A stretch of DNA of 40,571 bases from Blautia sp. An249 (GCF_002159835.1 NZ_NFJL01000027.1:1-40571), one strand, 5' to 3'. Shown: positions 8,255 to 17,967, counted from the first letter of the stretch. The notes: a model not told the origin generated them from the letters alone. Numbers and translations: made by a program.

Positions 8255-10051
8255 ATGAATTTATTAAACGTGGAACACATCAGTAAAATCTTTGGAGAGA
8301 AAGTTTTGTTTCACCAGGCTTCTTTCGGAGTCTGTCAGGGAGATAAAATAGGAATCATCGGAATAAACGGAACAGGAAAAACCACTCTTCTGAAAATGAT
8401 AGCCGGACTGGAGGAGCCGGACGAAGGGCAGATTGTTACACAAAACGGACTGAAAATTGCCTATCTGGATCAGAATCCCCTGTTTCCTGAGAAAGCGACC
8501 ATTGAGTCTTACTCCAGAATGGGAGGCGAAGAACAGGGATGGAAGGTGCAGAGCAATTTAAACCGTCTGGGAATTACCCGGTATGACGTGCCGGTAGAGA
8601 CACTGTCCGGAGGCCAGAAAAAGAAAGTGGCCCTGGCAAAAGTGCTGGCAGAAGACTTTGATTTGCTGCTTCTGGACGAGCCTACCAACCATTTGGACCA
8701 GGAAATGGTTTCCTGGCTGGAAGAATATCTGAAAGCCTGGAAAGGGACGATTCTGATGGTAACTCACGATCGTTATTTCCTGGATCAGGTAACCAATCAG
8801 ATTCTGGAGATCAGTCAGGGGAATGTATATAGCTATGAATCTAATTACTCCGGATTTCTGGAACTGAAAGCGCAAAGAGAGGAACGGGAGCTGGCTTCTG
8901 AACGGAAAAGGCAGAGCATTCTGCGGATGGAACTGGAGTGGGCAAAAAGAGGCTGCCGGGCAAGAAGCACGAAGCAGAAAGCCAGGCTGGAACGTCTGGA
9001 ACTGCTGAAGCAGGGAAAGGCTTTGGAAGAGGCAAAAAGTGTGGAACTGGATGCCCCGGAGGCCAGAATGGGAAAGAAAACCATAGAATTTCACCATATC
9101 AGCAAACGCTACGGGGAGAAACTCTTACTGGATGATTTCAATTACATCGTGCTGCGGAATCAGCGGCTGGGATTTATCGGTCCCAACGGCTGCGGAAAAT
9201 CTACTTTAATGAAGATGATTGCCGGTCTGGTGCAGCCGGACGAAGGAAGAATTGAAATTGGAGAGACCATCAAAATCGGCTACTTTGCCCAGGAAGAACC
9301 TGAGATGGATGACAAACAGAGGGTAATTGACTATGTCCGGGATATTGCAGAGTATATTTCCACAAGAGACGGAAAGATCAGCGCTTCACAGATGCTGGAA
9401 CGATTTTTATTCCCTCCTCAGATGCAGTATGCGCCCATCGGGAAGCTCTCAGGAGGGGAGAAGAGAAGGCTGTATCTGCTGGGAGTCCTGTCCCGGGAAA
9501 TCAACACACTGATTCTGGATGAAGCCGGAAATTCGCTGGATATTCCCACCATGACCATTCTGGAAGATTATCTGAATACCTTTCCCGGAATTGTAATTAC
9601 CGTATCCCATGACCGCTATTTTCTGGATAATGTGGTGGATCGCATCCTGGAATTTGACGGCAGGGGACATCTGAGACAGTATGAGGGCGGCTATACGGAT
9701 TATCTGGAGGCCAAAAACAGAAGAAATCAGGAAGAAGAATCCGGGCAGCACAAGTCGGCTCAGACAGGAAAGAAGAACAGCAAAAAAGAATGGAAACAGA
9801 ATCGTCCGGTGAAACTGAAATTTACTTATCAGGAGCAAAAAGAGTTTGAAATCATAGACGACGTTATTGCCGGACTGGAAGCAGAAGTGGAGGCGTTAAA
9901 TAAAGAAATGCTGAAAAACGCCACAAACTCAGCAAAACTCTCAGAGCTGACTCTGCAGATAGAGGAGAAGAAAAGACAGTTGGATGAGAAAACAGAACGA
10001 TGGGTCTATTTAAATGAACTTGCTGAGAAAATAGAAGGTCAAAACCAGTAA
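8255..10051 (+). CDS. ABC-F ATPase, Uup/YfmR-like, with an altered second Walker B region
   Basis: Two ABC domains lie in one 598-residue chain with no membrane segments. Walker A motifs are GINGTGKTTLL (about residue 36) and GPNGCGKSTLM (about 308); signatures are LSGGQ (about 114) and LSGGE (about 397). The linker with WAKRGCRARSTKQKARLERL and the C-terminal coiled coil place it near Uup/YfmR, which act on the ribosomal E site during difficult translation. Walker B of domain 1 is the standard DEPTNHLD, but domain 2 reads LILDEAGNSLD, keeping the catalytic glutamate and changing the usual PT-N-D/H residues. No resistance role can be claimed. Confidence 0.85.
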   Translation: MNLLNVEHISKIFGEKVLFHQASFGVCQGDKIGIIGINGTGKTTLLKMIAGLEEPDEGQIVTQNGLKIAYLDQNPLFPEKATIESYSRMGGEEQGWKVQSNLNRLGITRYDVPVETLSGGQKKKVALAKVLAEDFDLLLLDEPTNHLDQEMVSWLEEYLKAWKGTILMVTHDRYFLDQVTNQILEISQGNVYSYESNYSGFLELKAQREERELASERKRQSILRMELEWAKRGCRARSTKQKARLERLELLKQGKALEEAKSVELDAPEARMGKKTIEFHHISKRYGEKLLLDDFNYIVLRNQRLGFIGPNGCGKSTLMKMIAGLVQPDEGRIEIGETIKIGYFAQEEPEMDDKQRVIDYVRDIAEYISTRDGKISASQMLERFLFPPQMQYAPIGKLSGGEKRRLYLLGVLSREINTLILDEAGNSLDIPTMTILEDYLNTFPGIVITVSHDRYFLDNVVDRILEFDGRGHLRQYEGGYTDYLEAKNRRNQEEESGQHKSAQTGKKNSKKEWKQNRPVKLKFTYQEQKEFEIIDDVIAGLEAEVEALNKEMLKNATNSAKLSELTLQIEEKKRQLDEKTERWVYLNELAEKIEGQNQ

Positions 10052-10130
10052 AAACAGAACATTTTCAGTGCGCAGATTTCTTTCCCCGGAATAAGTTATA
10101 ACAGTAGGAACAATGGGGAGGAAAACAGAC

Positions 10131-10976
10131 ATGCAGAAGAAAATATATACAGGAAAAGGAGTCGGCGTAGCAATTTTAGACACAGGGATTTATCCCCATG
10201 TCGACTTTTCCGGGAGGATTACAGGATTTAAAGATTTTGTGGGGAAACGGAAGACTCCTTACGATGATAACGGACACGGGACGCATGTGGCGGGGATTCT
10301 GGGAGGAGACGGGACTGCTTCCGCGGGCAGATACCAGGGAGCGGCGCCGGGGTGTGAGCTGATTGGTTTGAAAGTCCTGGATCGCTACGGAAACGGAAGA
10401 AAAGAAGACGTTCTCAAAGCTTTCCGCTGGATTTTAGAAGAGAAAGACCGGTATGGAATCCGGATTGTAAATATATCGGTGGGAACGACCTGCCATTCCA
10501 GACTGGATCACAATACCCTGATTGAAGGGGTGGAAGAAGTCTGGGATCAGGGGCTGGTCGTGGTGGCGGCCGCAGGCAATCAGGGACCGGAACCCGGCAG
10601 TGTAACGGCGCCTGGAAGCAGCAGGAAAGTGATAACGGTAGGATCCAGCGATCTGTTGGGCGGCAGACAGGGGATTTCCGGCAGAGGTCCCACATTAGAC
10701 TGTGTATGCAAGCCGGATCTGGTTGCGCCCGGAAACCATATTACATCCTGCGCGCCTCCTTATGCCCGCAGTTCTCAGCCATATACGGTCAAAAGCGGCA
10801 CTTCCATGTCAACTCCTTTTATCTCCGGCGCCATTGCTCTGATGTTAGAGAAGGAACCGGATTTAACGAACGTAGAAATTAAAATGATGCTGAAAGAAAG
10901 CGCCCGGGACATGGGGCTTCCCCATAACCAGCAGGGGTGGGGAAGGTTTGATTTTCAGAAGTTTATGAGCCTTTGA
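10131..10976 (+). CDS. S8 family intracellular subtilisin-like serine peptidase
   Basis: The 281-residue protein has the full catalytic triad: Asp17 in AILDTGIYPH, His49 in NGHGTHVAG and Ser225 in SGTSMSTPF. There is no signal peptide or long propeptide, so it resembles intracellular subtilisins that act in the cytoplasm. I prefer the ATG at 10131, since GGGGAGG lies nine bases upstream; the ATG at 10113 has no such site. Size is slightly below Bacillus ISP1. Its substrates are unknown. Confidence 0.85.
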   Translation: MQKKIYTGKGVGVAILDTGIYPHVDFSGRITGFKDFVGKRKTPYDDNGHGTHVAGILGGDGTASAGRYQGAAPGCELIGLKVLDRYGNGRKEDVLKAFRWILEEKDRYGIRIVNISVGTTCHSRLDHNTLIEGVEEVWDQGLVVVAAAGNQGPEPGSVTAPGSSRKVITVGSSDLLGGRQGISGRGPTLDCVCKPDLVAPGNHITSCAPPYARSSQPYTVKSGTSMSTPFISGAIALMLEKEPDLTNVEIKMMLKESARDMGLPHNQQGWGRFDFQKFMSL

Positions 10977-11002
10977 AGAATAGGATGAGAACGGAAAAGA
11001 CA

Positions 11003-11031
11003 TTGACGAATGAAAAAAATTTATATACAAT
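11003..11031 (+). promoter_or_regulatory. Promoter of the citrate synthase-icd operon
   Basis: TTGACG (11003-11008) and TACAAT (11026-11031) are 17 bases apart, inside an AT-rich stretch between the peptidase stop and the AAGGAGG site of the next gene. Confidence 0.6.
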
Positions 11032-11059
11032 GAAGGCTAGTGATAAGGAGGAATGCAAA

Positions 11060-12451
11060 ATGCAAGACAGACCAGTGAAAATGAATGACCACACAAACCT
11101 TCTGGAACTGGAAGAACATATGTATCCACTGGTAGATGTGGAAACACCAAATGTGTTTCACAATCTATTCCCGTACTCTGAAGTACCGAAGATAGCATTT
11201 AACGATCGAATTGTACCCCACCATATGCCGGAAGACATCTGGATAACGGATACCACCTTCCGGGACGGACAGCAGTCCCGGGCGCCCTATACCACAGAGC
11301 AGATTGTGACAATCTTTGATTACTTACATAAACTGGGCGGGCCCAATGGAAAGATTAAGGCATCTGAGTTTTTCCTGTACAGCAAAAAAGACAGGGATGC
11401 TGTAGAAAAATGTATGGAAAGAGGGTATAAATTTCCGGAAGTAACCAGTTGGATTCGTGCAAGTAAAGAGGATTTTCAGCTTGTAAAATCCATGGGAATG
11501 AAAGAGACCGGGATTTTAGTAAGCTGTTCCGATTATCATATCTTTTATAAAATGAAGATGACAAGGCGCCAGGCCATGGAGCATTATTTAAGCGTTGTAA
11601 AGGAATGCCTGGAAATCGGGGTCAGTGTGCGCTGCCATCTGGAAGATATTACCCGCGCAGATATATATGGATATGTGATTCCTTTCTGCCTGGAGTTAAT
11701 GAAACTGCGCCAGCAGTATGGAATTCCCATTAAGGTCCGCTGCTGTGATACTATGGGATATGGTGTGAACTATCCGGGAGCCGTGATTCCCCGTTCCGTG
11801 CCGGGAATTATCTATGGAATTATGACTCATGCAGGTGTTCCTTCGGAATTAATTGAATGGCATGGACATAACGACTTCTATAAAGCAGTCAGCAATTCCA
11901 CCACAGCCTGGCTGTATGGAGCCAGCGGTGTAAATACCTCTCTCTTTGGAATCGGAGAGCGGACAGGCAATACCCCTCTGGAAGCTATGGTATTTGAATA
12001 TGCACAGTTAAGAGGAAACCTGGGAGGTATGGATACGGCTGTAATCACAGAGCTGGCAGAATATTATGAGAAGGAAATCGGATACAAAATTCCGCCCAGG
12101 ACTCCTTTTGTAGGGAAAAACTTCAACATCACCCGGGCAGGAATCCATGCGGACGGACTTCTTAAAAACGAAGAAATCTATAATATTTTCGATACCGAAA
12201 AATTCCTGAACCGTCCGGTCGAAGTGGCGGTATCCAATACTTCCGGTGCGGCAGGGATTGCCCACTGGATTAATACCCATTACCGGCTGCCGAAAGAGAG
12301 CCATGTTGACAAAAAATCAGAACTGGTAGCTCTGGTAAAAGAATGGGTAGATCGGGAATACGAAGACGGAAGAGTCACAGTTCTGACCGACGAAGAGCTG
12401 GAAGCCGTGATTCAGGAGACAGCAGACAGACTGCAGATAAAACTGAAATAG
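11060..12451 (+). CDS. Probable Re-citrate synthase (isopropylmalate/homocitrate synthase family)
   Basis: The 463-residue protein is an HMGL-like acyl-CoA carboxyltransferase with a metal-binding Asp64 in [13 protein letters not shown] and His268/His270 in WHGHNDF. It lacks the LeuA regulatory domain. Because NADP-isocitrate dehydrogenase is next in the operon and no leucine or lysine gene is near, citrate formation from oxaloacetate and acetyl-CoA by the Re-type enzyme (known from Clostridium kluyveri) is the best reading, feeding 2-oxoglutarate and glutamate. Homocitrate or isopropylmalate synthase cannot be excluded from sequence alone. Start chosen at the ATG behind AAGGAGGAATGCAAA; the longer frame has no ribosome-binding site. 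Confidence 0.72.
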   Translation: MQDRPVKMNDHTNLLELEEHMYPLVDVETPNVFHNLFPYSEVPKIAFNDRIVPHHMPEDIWITDTTFRDGQQSRAPYTTEQIVTIFDYLHKLGGPNGKIKASEFFLYSKKDRDAVEKCMERGYKFPEVTSWIRASKEDFQLVKSMGMKETGILVSCSDYHIFYKMKMTRRQAMEHYLSVVKECLEIGVSVRCHLEDITRADIYGYVIPFCLELMKLRQQYGIPIKVRCCDTMGYGVNYPGAVIPRSVPGIIYGIMTHAGVPSELIEWHGHNDFYKAVSNSTTAWLYGASGVNTSLFGIGERTGNTPLEAMVFEYAQLRGNLGGMDTAVITELAEYYEKEIGYKIPPRTPFVGKNFNITRAGIHADGLLKNEEIYNIFDTEKFLNRPVEVAVSNTSGAAGIAHWINTHYRLPKESHVDKKSELVALVKEWVDREYEDGRVTVLTDEELEAVIQETADRLQIKLK

Positions 12452-12465
12452 AAAAGGAGATAAGA

Positions 12466-13668
12466 ATGAGTAAAATTCAAATGACAACTCCCCTGGTGGA
12501 GATGGACGGAGATGAAATGACAAGAGTTCTGTGGAAGATGATAAAAGAGGAATTGTTACTCCCCTTTATCGATCTGAAAACAGAGTACTATGATCTGGGA
12601 CTGAAGCACAGAGATGAGACGGACGATCAGGTAACCATTGACGCAGCAGAAGCGACGAAGAAATACAAAGTGGCCGTTAAGTGTGCAACCATTACTCCTA
12701 ATCAGGCCCGCATGGAAGAATACAGCTTAAAGAACATGTACAAAAGCCCCAACGGTACTATCCGTGCCCTTCTGGACGGAACGGTTTTCCGTACGCCCAT
12801 CGTGGTAAAAGGAATTGAGCCCTGTGTGAGAAACTGGAAAAAACCTATCACCCTGGCCCGTCACGCTTATGGAGACGTGTATAAAAATACAGAGATGTTT
12901 ATTGACAAACCGGGGAAAGTAGAGCTGGTCTATACAGGAGAAGACGGAACCGAGAAACGGGAACTGGTACATCAGTTCCAGGGAAAAGGTGTTGTAGGCG
13001 GTATGCACAATCTGGAGACATCCATCGAAAGCTTTGCCAGAAGCTGCTTTAACTATGCGCTTTCACTGAAACAGGACGTCTGGTTCGGAGCCAAAGATAC
13101 CATATCCAAAACCTATGATGGTTATTTCAAAAAGGTTTTTGAAGAAGTTTACGAAAACGAGTACAAAGAGAAATTCCAGGAAGCAGGAATTACCTATTTC
13201 TACAGCCTGATTGACGATATTGTAGCCCGTGTAATGAAAGCCGAAGGCGGATTTATCTGGGCCTGCAAAAACTATGACGGCGATGTAATGAGCGATATGG
13301 TTTCTTCAGCATTCGGCTCTCTGGCTATGATGACCTCTGTCCTGGTATCTCCCAAAGGATACTTTGAATACGAAGCTGCCCATGGAACGGTACAGCGTCA
13401 TTATTATCGTCATCTGAAAGGAGAAGAAACATCCACCAACTCTGTGGCTACGATCTTCGCCTGGAGCGGAGCCCTTCGCAAGAGAGGCGAGCTGGACGGC
13501 AATCAGGAACTGATGAGTTTTGCCGATAAATTAGAAAAGGCAACCTTGTCTGTAATTGAAAGCGGAAAGATGACCAAGGATTTGGCGTTAATTACAACCC
13601 TGGAAAATCCGGTTGTATTAAACAGCCAGGAATTTATCGGAGAAATCCGGAAAGCCCTGGAAGCATAA
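12466..13668 (+). CDS. icd: NADP-dependent isocitrate dehydrogenase
   Basis: The 400-residue enzyme is of the dimeric type shared with eukaryotic cytosolic and mitochondrial [18 protein letters not shown] at the N terminus, the substrate loop [20 protein letters not shown], and metal-binding aspartates in [10 protein letters not shown]. It converts isocitrate to 2-oxoglutarate and CO2 with NADP+. The ATG at 12466 follows AAAGGAGATAAGA, 14 bases after the stop of the citrate synthase gene, so the two form an operon. The NADPH made is a natural substrate for the transhydrogenase-like operon at 21.4 kb (inference). A terminator overlaps its 3' end. Confidence 0.92.
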   Translation: MSKIQMTTPLVEMDGDEMTRVLWKMIKEELLLPFIDLKTEYYDLGLKHRDETDDQVTIDAAEATKKYKVAVKCATITPNQARMEEYSLKNMYKSPNGTIRALLDGTVFRTPIVVKGIEPCVRNWKKPITLARHAYGDVYKNTEMFIDKPGKVELVYTGEDGTEKRELVHQFQGKGVVGGMHNLETSIESFARSCFNYALSLKQDVWFGAKDTISKTYDGYFKKVFEEVYENEYKEKFQEAGITYFYSLIDDIVARVMKAEGGFIWACKNYDGDVMSDMVSSAFGSLAMMTSVLVSPKGYFEYEAAHGTVQRHYYRHLKGEETSTNSVATIFAWSGALRKRGELDGNQELMSFADKLEKATLSVIESGKMTKDLALITTLENPVVLNSQEFIGEIRKALEA

Positions 13669-13675
13669 AAAGAAA

Positions 13676-13708
13676 GGGAAGAACTTCAGGCAAGTTCTTC
13701 CCATTTTT
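13676..13708. terminator. Bidirectional terminator between icd and the convergent ABC-F gene
   Basis: GGGAAGAACTT (13676-13686) pairs perfectly with 13692-13702 around a 5-base loop. ATTTTT follows on the plus strand, and the minus strand reads TTTCTTTTT past the stem, so both converging messages can end here. The stem covers the stop codon of the ABC-F gene. Confidence 0.8.
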
Positions 13709-15593
13709 CATATAATCCGGCCAGTTCCTCAGAGATACTGTCTTTTTCTTTGGATAATTCCACGCATCTGGCCACATTGGTGCACACTTCCGGAAGAAGC
13801 AGGGTCTCATCAATTTCCTTCTCCCGGGTTTCCAGAACTTCAATGCGTTCCTCTACTTTCTTTAAATCATTTTCCCGTTTTCGCTGCCGGGCCTGCTCTT
13901 CTTTTTGCTGCTGCCAGGAAAGCTTCACCTGAGAGACTTCCTTCTCCTGGAGTTCCTTCTCTTTCTCCGGGGCATAGGCCGCCGTCAGCTCTTCTTTTTT
14001 CTCCAGATAGTAATCGTAGTCGCCGATATAATTGACCAGAGTCTGGTTGGTCAGATCCAAAATGCGGGTAGCGGTCTGATTAATAAAGTAACGGTCGTGG
14101 GATACATAAAAAACTGTTCCCGTATAGCTGTTGAGAGCTTCTTCCAGAATCTCCTTGGACATAATATCCAGATGGTTGGTGGGCTCGTCCAGAATCAGAA
14201 AATTAGCTTCTGACAGCATAAGTTTGGCCAGGGAAACCCGTCCCCGTTCCCCGCCGGAAAGAGAGGAGATGGATTTAAATACATCGTCCCCGGTAAATAA
14301 GAAAGCGGCCAGCATATTACGGATCTGGGTCTCTGTAAGGGTAGGATAAGAGTCAGAAATTTCTTCAAAAATCGTTTTTTCCGGATGCAGAACGTGGTGT
14401 TCCTGATCATAATAACCAATCTGCACCTTCGCCCCTAAAACAAATTTTCCCTCATCAGCATCCAGCAATCCGTTTAAAATCTTTAAAAGGGTAGTCTTGC
14501 CGGTTCCGTTATTTCCAATCAGAGCAACCCGCTCTCCCCGCTTAATTTCAAAAGAAATCCGGGAAAACAGTGGCTGTCCGGGGAAGGATTTGGACAGATC
14601 TTCCACAGTAAGTACGTCGTTCCCGCTGAGATACCGGGGTTCCAGAGAGATTCGCATGGCGGAAGGCTGTTCCGCGGGCTTCTCCAGGATTTCCATTTTG
14701 TTCAGCAGTTTTTCCCTGCTTTCCGCACGTTTAATGGACTTTTCCCGGTTAAAAGAACGAAGTTTGGCAATGACCTGTTCCTGATGGTGGATTTCCCGCT
14801 GCTGGTTGAGATAAGCCTTGTACTGGGCGTCCCGTACCTGTGCCTTTTTCAGGCTGTAAGAAGAGTAATTGCCGGAAAAGGACAGCAGTTGTCCCTGCTC
14901 GATTTCCACCACTTTTGTGACTACTTTATCAAGGAAATAGCGGTCATGGGAAACAATCAGAACAGCTCCCGGATAATTAATCAGATAGGTTTCCAGCCAG
15001 GCAATGGAATTCATGTCCAGATGGTTGGTAGGCTCGTCCAGAAGGAGAATATCCGGATTGGTCAAAAGAAGTTTACCCAGGGCAACCCGGGTTTTCTGTC
15101 CGCCGGATAAAGTGGCTACTTTCTGATCAAAATCCTCTTCTAAAAAGCCAAGTCCTTTAAGAACCCCTGTGATTTCACTGCGGTAAGCATAGCCGTTTTT
15201 TAATTCAAATTCGTGATTCAGCCGGGAATAGGTGTTCATCAGAGTATCCAGCCGGGAACCGGAGGAAGTTTTCATTTCCAGTTCAAGAGAGCGGATTTTC
15301 TCCTCCATATCAATTAAAGACTGTTTGGTAGTCAGTAACTCCTCATAAATAGTAAGCTGTCCGTTTACATTTTGCTGTTGGGCCAGATATCCCATACAGG
15401 ATCCTTTAGCCAGAACTACCTGACCGGAATCCAGGGGGATTTCATCCTGAATCATGCGCAGCAAAGTGGTTTTGCCTGCGCCGTTATTTCCAATCAGAGC
15501 AACTTTCTCCCGATCTTCTATATGAAAAGAAGCATTCTGTAAAATAACGTGTTCTCCGAATGCTTTACAAATGTTATGACATGCCAGTATCAT
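13686..15593 (-). CDS. ABC-F ATPase, YdiF-like
   Basis: This 635-residue soluble twin-ABC protein has Walker A motifs GNNGAGKTTLL and GNNGTGKTTLL, LSGGQ and LSGGE signatures and two intact DEPTNHLD Walker B boxes. The interdomain linker contains SFNREKSIKRAESREKLLNK, characteristic of the YdiF group, and a charged coiled coil of about 90 residues closes the protein. Members bind the ribosome and assist translation; this one has no feature that points to antibiotic resistance. It is divergent from rex and has its own promoter. Confidence 0.88.
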   Translation of the reverse strand: MILACHNICKAFGEHVILQNASFHIEDREKVALIGNNGAGKTTLLRMIQDEIPLDSGQVVLAKGSCMGYLAQQQNVNGQLTIYEELLTTKQSLIDMEEKIRSLELEMKTSSGSRLDTLMNTYSRLNHEFELKNGYAYRSEITGVLKGLGFLEEDFDQKVATLSGGQKTRVALGKLLLTNPDILLLDEPTNHLDMNSIAWLETYLINYPGAVLIVSHDRYFLDKVVTKVVEIEQGQLLSFSGNYSSYSLKKAQVRDAQYKAYLNQQREIHHQEQVIAKLRSFNREKSIKRAESREKLLNKMEILEKPAEQPSAMRISLEPRYLSGNDVLTVEDLSKSFPGQPLFSRISFEIKRGERVALIGNNGTGKTTLLKILNGLLDADEGKFVLGAKVQIGYYDQEHHVLHPEKTIFEEISDSYPTLTETQIRNMLAAFLFTGDDVFKSISSLSGGERGRVSLAKLMLSEANFLILDEPTNHLDIMSKEILEEALNSYTGTVFYVSHDRYFINQTATRILDLTNQTLVNYIGDYDYYLEKKEELTAAYAPEKEKELQEKEVSQVKLSWQQQKEEQARQRKRENDLKKVEERIEVLETREKEIDETLLLPEVCTNVARCVELSKEKDSISEELAGLYEKWEELA

Positions 15594-15616
15594 TTTATAA
15601 CCTCCTGTTCAGTAAC

Positions 15617-15644
15617 ATTATATCGAAAAAAAGAAAAATGACAA
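15617..15644 (-). promoter_or_regulatory. Promoter of the YdiF-like ABC-F gene
   Basis: On the minus strand TTGTCA (15639-15644) and TATAAT (15617-15622) are 16 bases apart, just upstream of the AGGAGG site. Confidence 0.65.
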
Positions 15645-15685
15645 CTGAAAAATGTGAAAAAGGCGGGAGATTCCCTATCTTTAAA

Positions 15686-15714
15686 TTGACAAAAAATTAT
15701 CAGTTGGATATAAT
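15686..15714 (+). promoter_or_regulatory. Consensus rex promoter with a Rex-box-like operator over the -35
   Basis: TTGACA (15686-15691) and TATAAT (15709-15714), 17 bases apart, form a perfect consensus promoter. The 18 bases 15686-15703 read TTGACAA-N4-TTATCAG and match 10 of the 14 fixed positions of the clostridial Rex box TTGTTAA-N4-TTAACAA (consensus from memory). Overlap with the -35 suits autorepression. Confidence 0.6.
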
Positions 15715-15739
15715 AATTTCATAGTTAGGAGGGATTCAG

Positions 15740-16384
15740 GTGGAGGTAAAAGAGATTTCAAAAGCGGTAATTAAGCGGCTTCCCAGATACTACAGATATT
15801 TGGGTGAATTGATGGAAGAGGGCGTCGAGCGTATCTCCTCCAATGATCTCAGTAAGAAGATGCGGGTAACAGCATCGCAGATCCGGCAGGATTTAAATAA
15901 TTTTGGAGGATTCGGCCAGCAGGGCTATGGATATAATGTCAGTTACTTATATACGGAAATCGGAAAGATCTTAGGACTGGACACGGTTCACCCGATGATT
16001 ATTCTGGGAGCAGGTAATCTGGGTCAGGCTCTTGCCAACTATGTGGATTTTGAGAAACGGGGATTTCGGCTTGTGGGAATTTTTGATGTGAATCCCATCT
16101 TAGAGGGAATTGCCGTTCGTGGAATTGAGATTCAGATGATCAGTGATTTGCCATTCTTCCTGAAAGAGAACCATGTGGAAATAGCTGTCCTTACACTTCC
16201 TAAAAATAAAGCCGGAGAAATGGCGGAGCTTCTGGTAACCAACGGCATTAAGGCAATCTGGAATTTCGCACATATTGATTTGGAAACTCCGGAAAATGTA
16301 ATTGTGGAGAACGTACATCTTTCAGAGAGTCTGATGACACTTTCCTACAATTTAAGCAAGTATCGCCAGGAACATAAAGACTGA
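15740..16384 (+). CDS. rex: Redox-sensing transcriptional repressor Rex
   Basis: The 214-residue protein has the Rex layout: an N-terminal winged helix (1-80, with VTASQIRQDLNNFGGFGQQG) and a Rossmann NAD(H)-binding domain beginning at GAGNLGQALANY (about residue 88), then the C-terminal domain-swapping helix. It represses fermentation and hydrogen or electron-transfer genes when NADH/NAD+ is low. The start is GTG at 15740 behind TTAGGAGGGATTCAG. A Rex-box-like site covers its own promoter. The neighbouring NAD(P)HX repair gene and the NAD(P)H-linked operon at 21.4 kb are in keeping with its role. Confidence 0.93.
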   Translation: MEVKEISKAVIKRLPRYYRYLGELMEEGVERISSNDLSKKMRVTASQIRQDLNNFGGFGQQGYGYNVSYLYTEIGKILGLDTVHPMIILGAGNLGQALANYVDFEKRGFRLVGIFDVNPILEGIAVRGIEIQMISDLPFFLKENHVEIAVLTLPKNKAGEMAELLVTNGIKAIWNFAHIDLETPENVIVENVHLSESLMTLSYNLSKYRQEHKD

Positions 16385-16404
16385 CACAAAAACCAGGAAT
16401 CGAT

Positions 16405-16442
16405 CCCCTTTTGTTAGACCATCTAATAAAAGGGGTCTCTTT
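16405..16442 (+). terminator. Hairpin between rex and the NAD(P)HX repair gene
   Basis: A 14-bp stem starting CCCCTTTT and ending AAAAGGGG (one G-T pair) closes a 3-base loop and is followed by TCTCTTTATT. The T-run is imperfect, so it may be a weak terminator or attenuator that allows read-through into the next gene. Confidence 0.55.
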
Positions 16443-16456
16443 ATTGGAGGAAATCT

Positions 16457-17938
16457 ATGAAAAGAATTGTGACCGGCAGAAGAATGAAAGAAATGGATCA
16501 GACAACCATAAGGGGAATGGGGATTCCCTCCTGCGTTCTGATGGAGCGGGCCGCTCTGGCAGTAGCGGAAGAAGTGAAAAAAACACATCCTATTAAGGTG
16601 CTTGTCCTTTGTGGAAACGGAAATAACGGAGGAGACGGGGTGGCAATTGCACGAATTCTCCATCTCTGGGGAATTCCTTCGGAATTCTGCATGGTGAAAA
16701 ATCCGGGGAATTATACAGAAGAGACAAAGAGACAGATAGAGATCGCCCGGAACTATCAGGTAAGACAGGTGAATAACCCGCGGCTGGATGAATATACTAC
16801 TATAGTAGATGCTGTTTTTGGAATCGGTTTATCCCGTCCGGTGGAAGGTATCTACAAGGAAGTGATACGGAAAGTAAACGAGACAAAGGCCTGCAAAATT
16901 GCAGTGGACATCCCTTCCGGCATCTGTGCAGATACAGGCGAGGTACTTGGAATCGCAGTGAAAGCCGATGTCACCGTTACCTTCGGGTGTATGAAAAGAG
17001 GTCATTGTTTCTATCCGGGGGCGTCTTATGCAGGAAAGATTCTGGTAAAAGACATTGGAATTTATCCCGGAAAAGAGGATAGAACCGATGTCTGGATGCT
17101 GGAGGAAAAAGACAAAAACTGGCTGCCCCCTAGAAAAGAAGACGGAAATAAGGGAACCTTTGGAAAAGTTCTGGTCGTGGCAGGAAGCAAGAACATGGCA
17201 GGAGCCGCCTATTTAAGCGCCAGGGCCTGTCTTTATGCGGGATGCGGTATGGTGAAAATCCTTACAGAAGAAGAAAACCGCATAATCCTTCAGGGGCTTT
17301 TGCCGGAAGCTATGCTGGCTACCGGGGAAGAGGAACAGAGCTGGCAGGAAGCATTAGACTGGTGCGATGCGGTGGTGATAGGCCCTGGCCTTGGAAAGAG
17401 CATAAAAAGCAGGCAGAAGACACAGTGGTTTCTGAAAAACTGCAGAAAACCAATGGTGGCAGATGCAGATGCTCTGAATCTGTTAAGTGAAAACCGGGAG
17501 TGGGAAAAATGGTTGTCTCCCCGGTGCATTTTGACACCCCACATGGGAGAAATGGAAAGACTTTGCAAAAAGTCCCTTCAGGAAATAAAAAAAGACCGGA
17601 TAGGGGAAGCGTGCCGTCTGGCAGAAAAACTGGGAATTGTCTGTGTGCTGAAGGACGCCAGAACAGTCATTGCAGATGAGAGGGGAAACTGCTGGTTAAA
17701 CGGCAATGGAAACGCAGGAATGGCAACCGCAGGATCCGGAGACGTTCTGAGCGGAATCATAGGGGCGCTTCTTGGAAACGGGATGGAACAAATGAAAGCG
17801 GCAGTGCTTGGAAACTACCTCCATGGAAGATCGGGAGATCTGGCCCGCGGCCAAAAAGGGGAAAGAAGTATGACTGCGCAGGATCTTATAGAATTTTTGC
17901 CGGAAACATTTGCAGAAATGGAAAAAAACCTCTGTTAG
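16457..17938 (+). CDS. nnr: Bifunctional NAD(P)HX epimerase / ADP-dependent NAD(P)HX dehydratase
   Basis: The 493-residue protein joins a YjeF_N epimerase domain (1 to about 215, with VLCGNGNNGGDGVAIARIL) to a carbohydrate-kinase-like dehydratase domain (about 225-493, with GNAGMATAGSGDVLSGIIGA around residues 420-438). It repairs hydrated NADH and NADPH in the cytoplasm, epimerising S/R forms and dehydrating them with ADP or ATP. The length is normal for the fused enzyme. It sits downstream of rex with a TTGGAGG site and is followed by mazF, a common clostridial arrangement. Confidence 0.93.
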   Translation: MKRIVTGRRMKEMDQTTIRGMGIPSCVLMERAALAVAEEVKKTHPIKVLVLCGNGNNGGDGVAIARILHLWGIPSEFCMVKNPGNYTEETKRQIEIARNYQVRQVNNPRLDEYTTIVDAVFGIGLSRPVEGIYKEVIRKVNETKACKIAVDIPSGICADTGEVLGIAVKADVTVTFGCMKRGHCFYPGASYAGKILVKDIGIYPGKEDRTDVWMLEEKDKNWLPPRKEDGNKGTFGKVLVVAGSKNMAGAAYLSARACLYAGCGMVKILTEEENRIILQGLLPEAMLATGEEEQSWQEALDWCDAVVIGPGLGKSIKSRQKTQWFLKNCRKPMVADADALNLLSENREWEKWLSPRCILTPHMGEMERLCKKSLQEIKKDRIGEACRLAEKLGIVCVLKDARTVIADERGNCWLNGNGNAGMATAGSGDVLSGIIGALLGNGMEQMKAAVLGNYLHGRSGDLARGQKGERSMTAQDLIEFLPETFAEMEKNLC

Positions 17939-17967
17939 AAGGAAGAAAACAACTGCATGGTATACAC

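Noticed and set aside
8558..9097. Minus-strand frames inside the first ABC-F gene
   Set aside because: They overlap a complete, motif-rich plus-strand gene and show no family features.
11060..12451. 2-isopropylmalate synthase (LeuA)
   Set aside because: The chain stops without the LeuA regulatory domain, no leu genes are near, and icd is cotranscribed.
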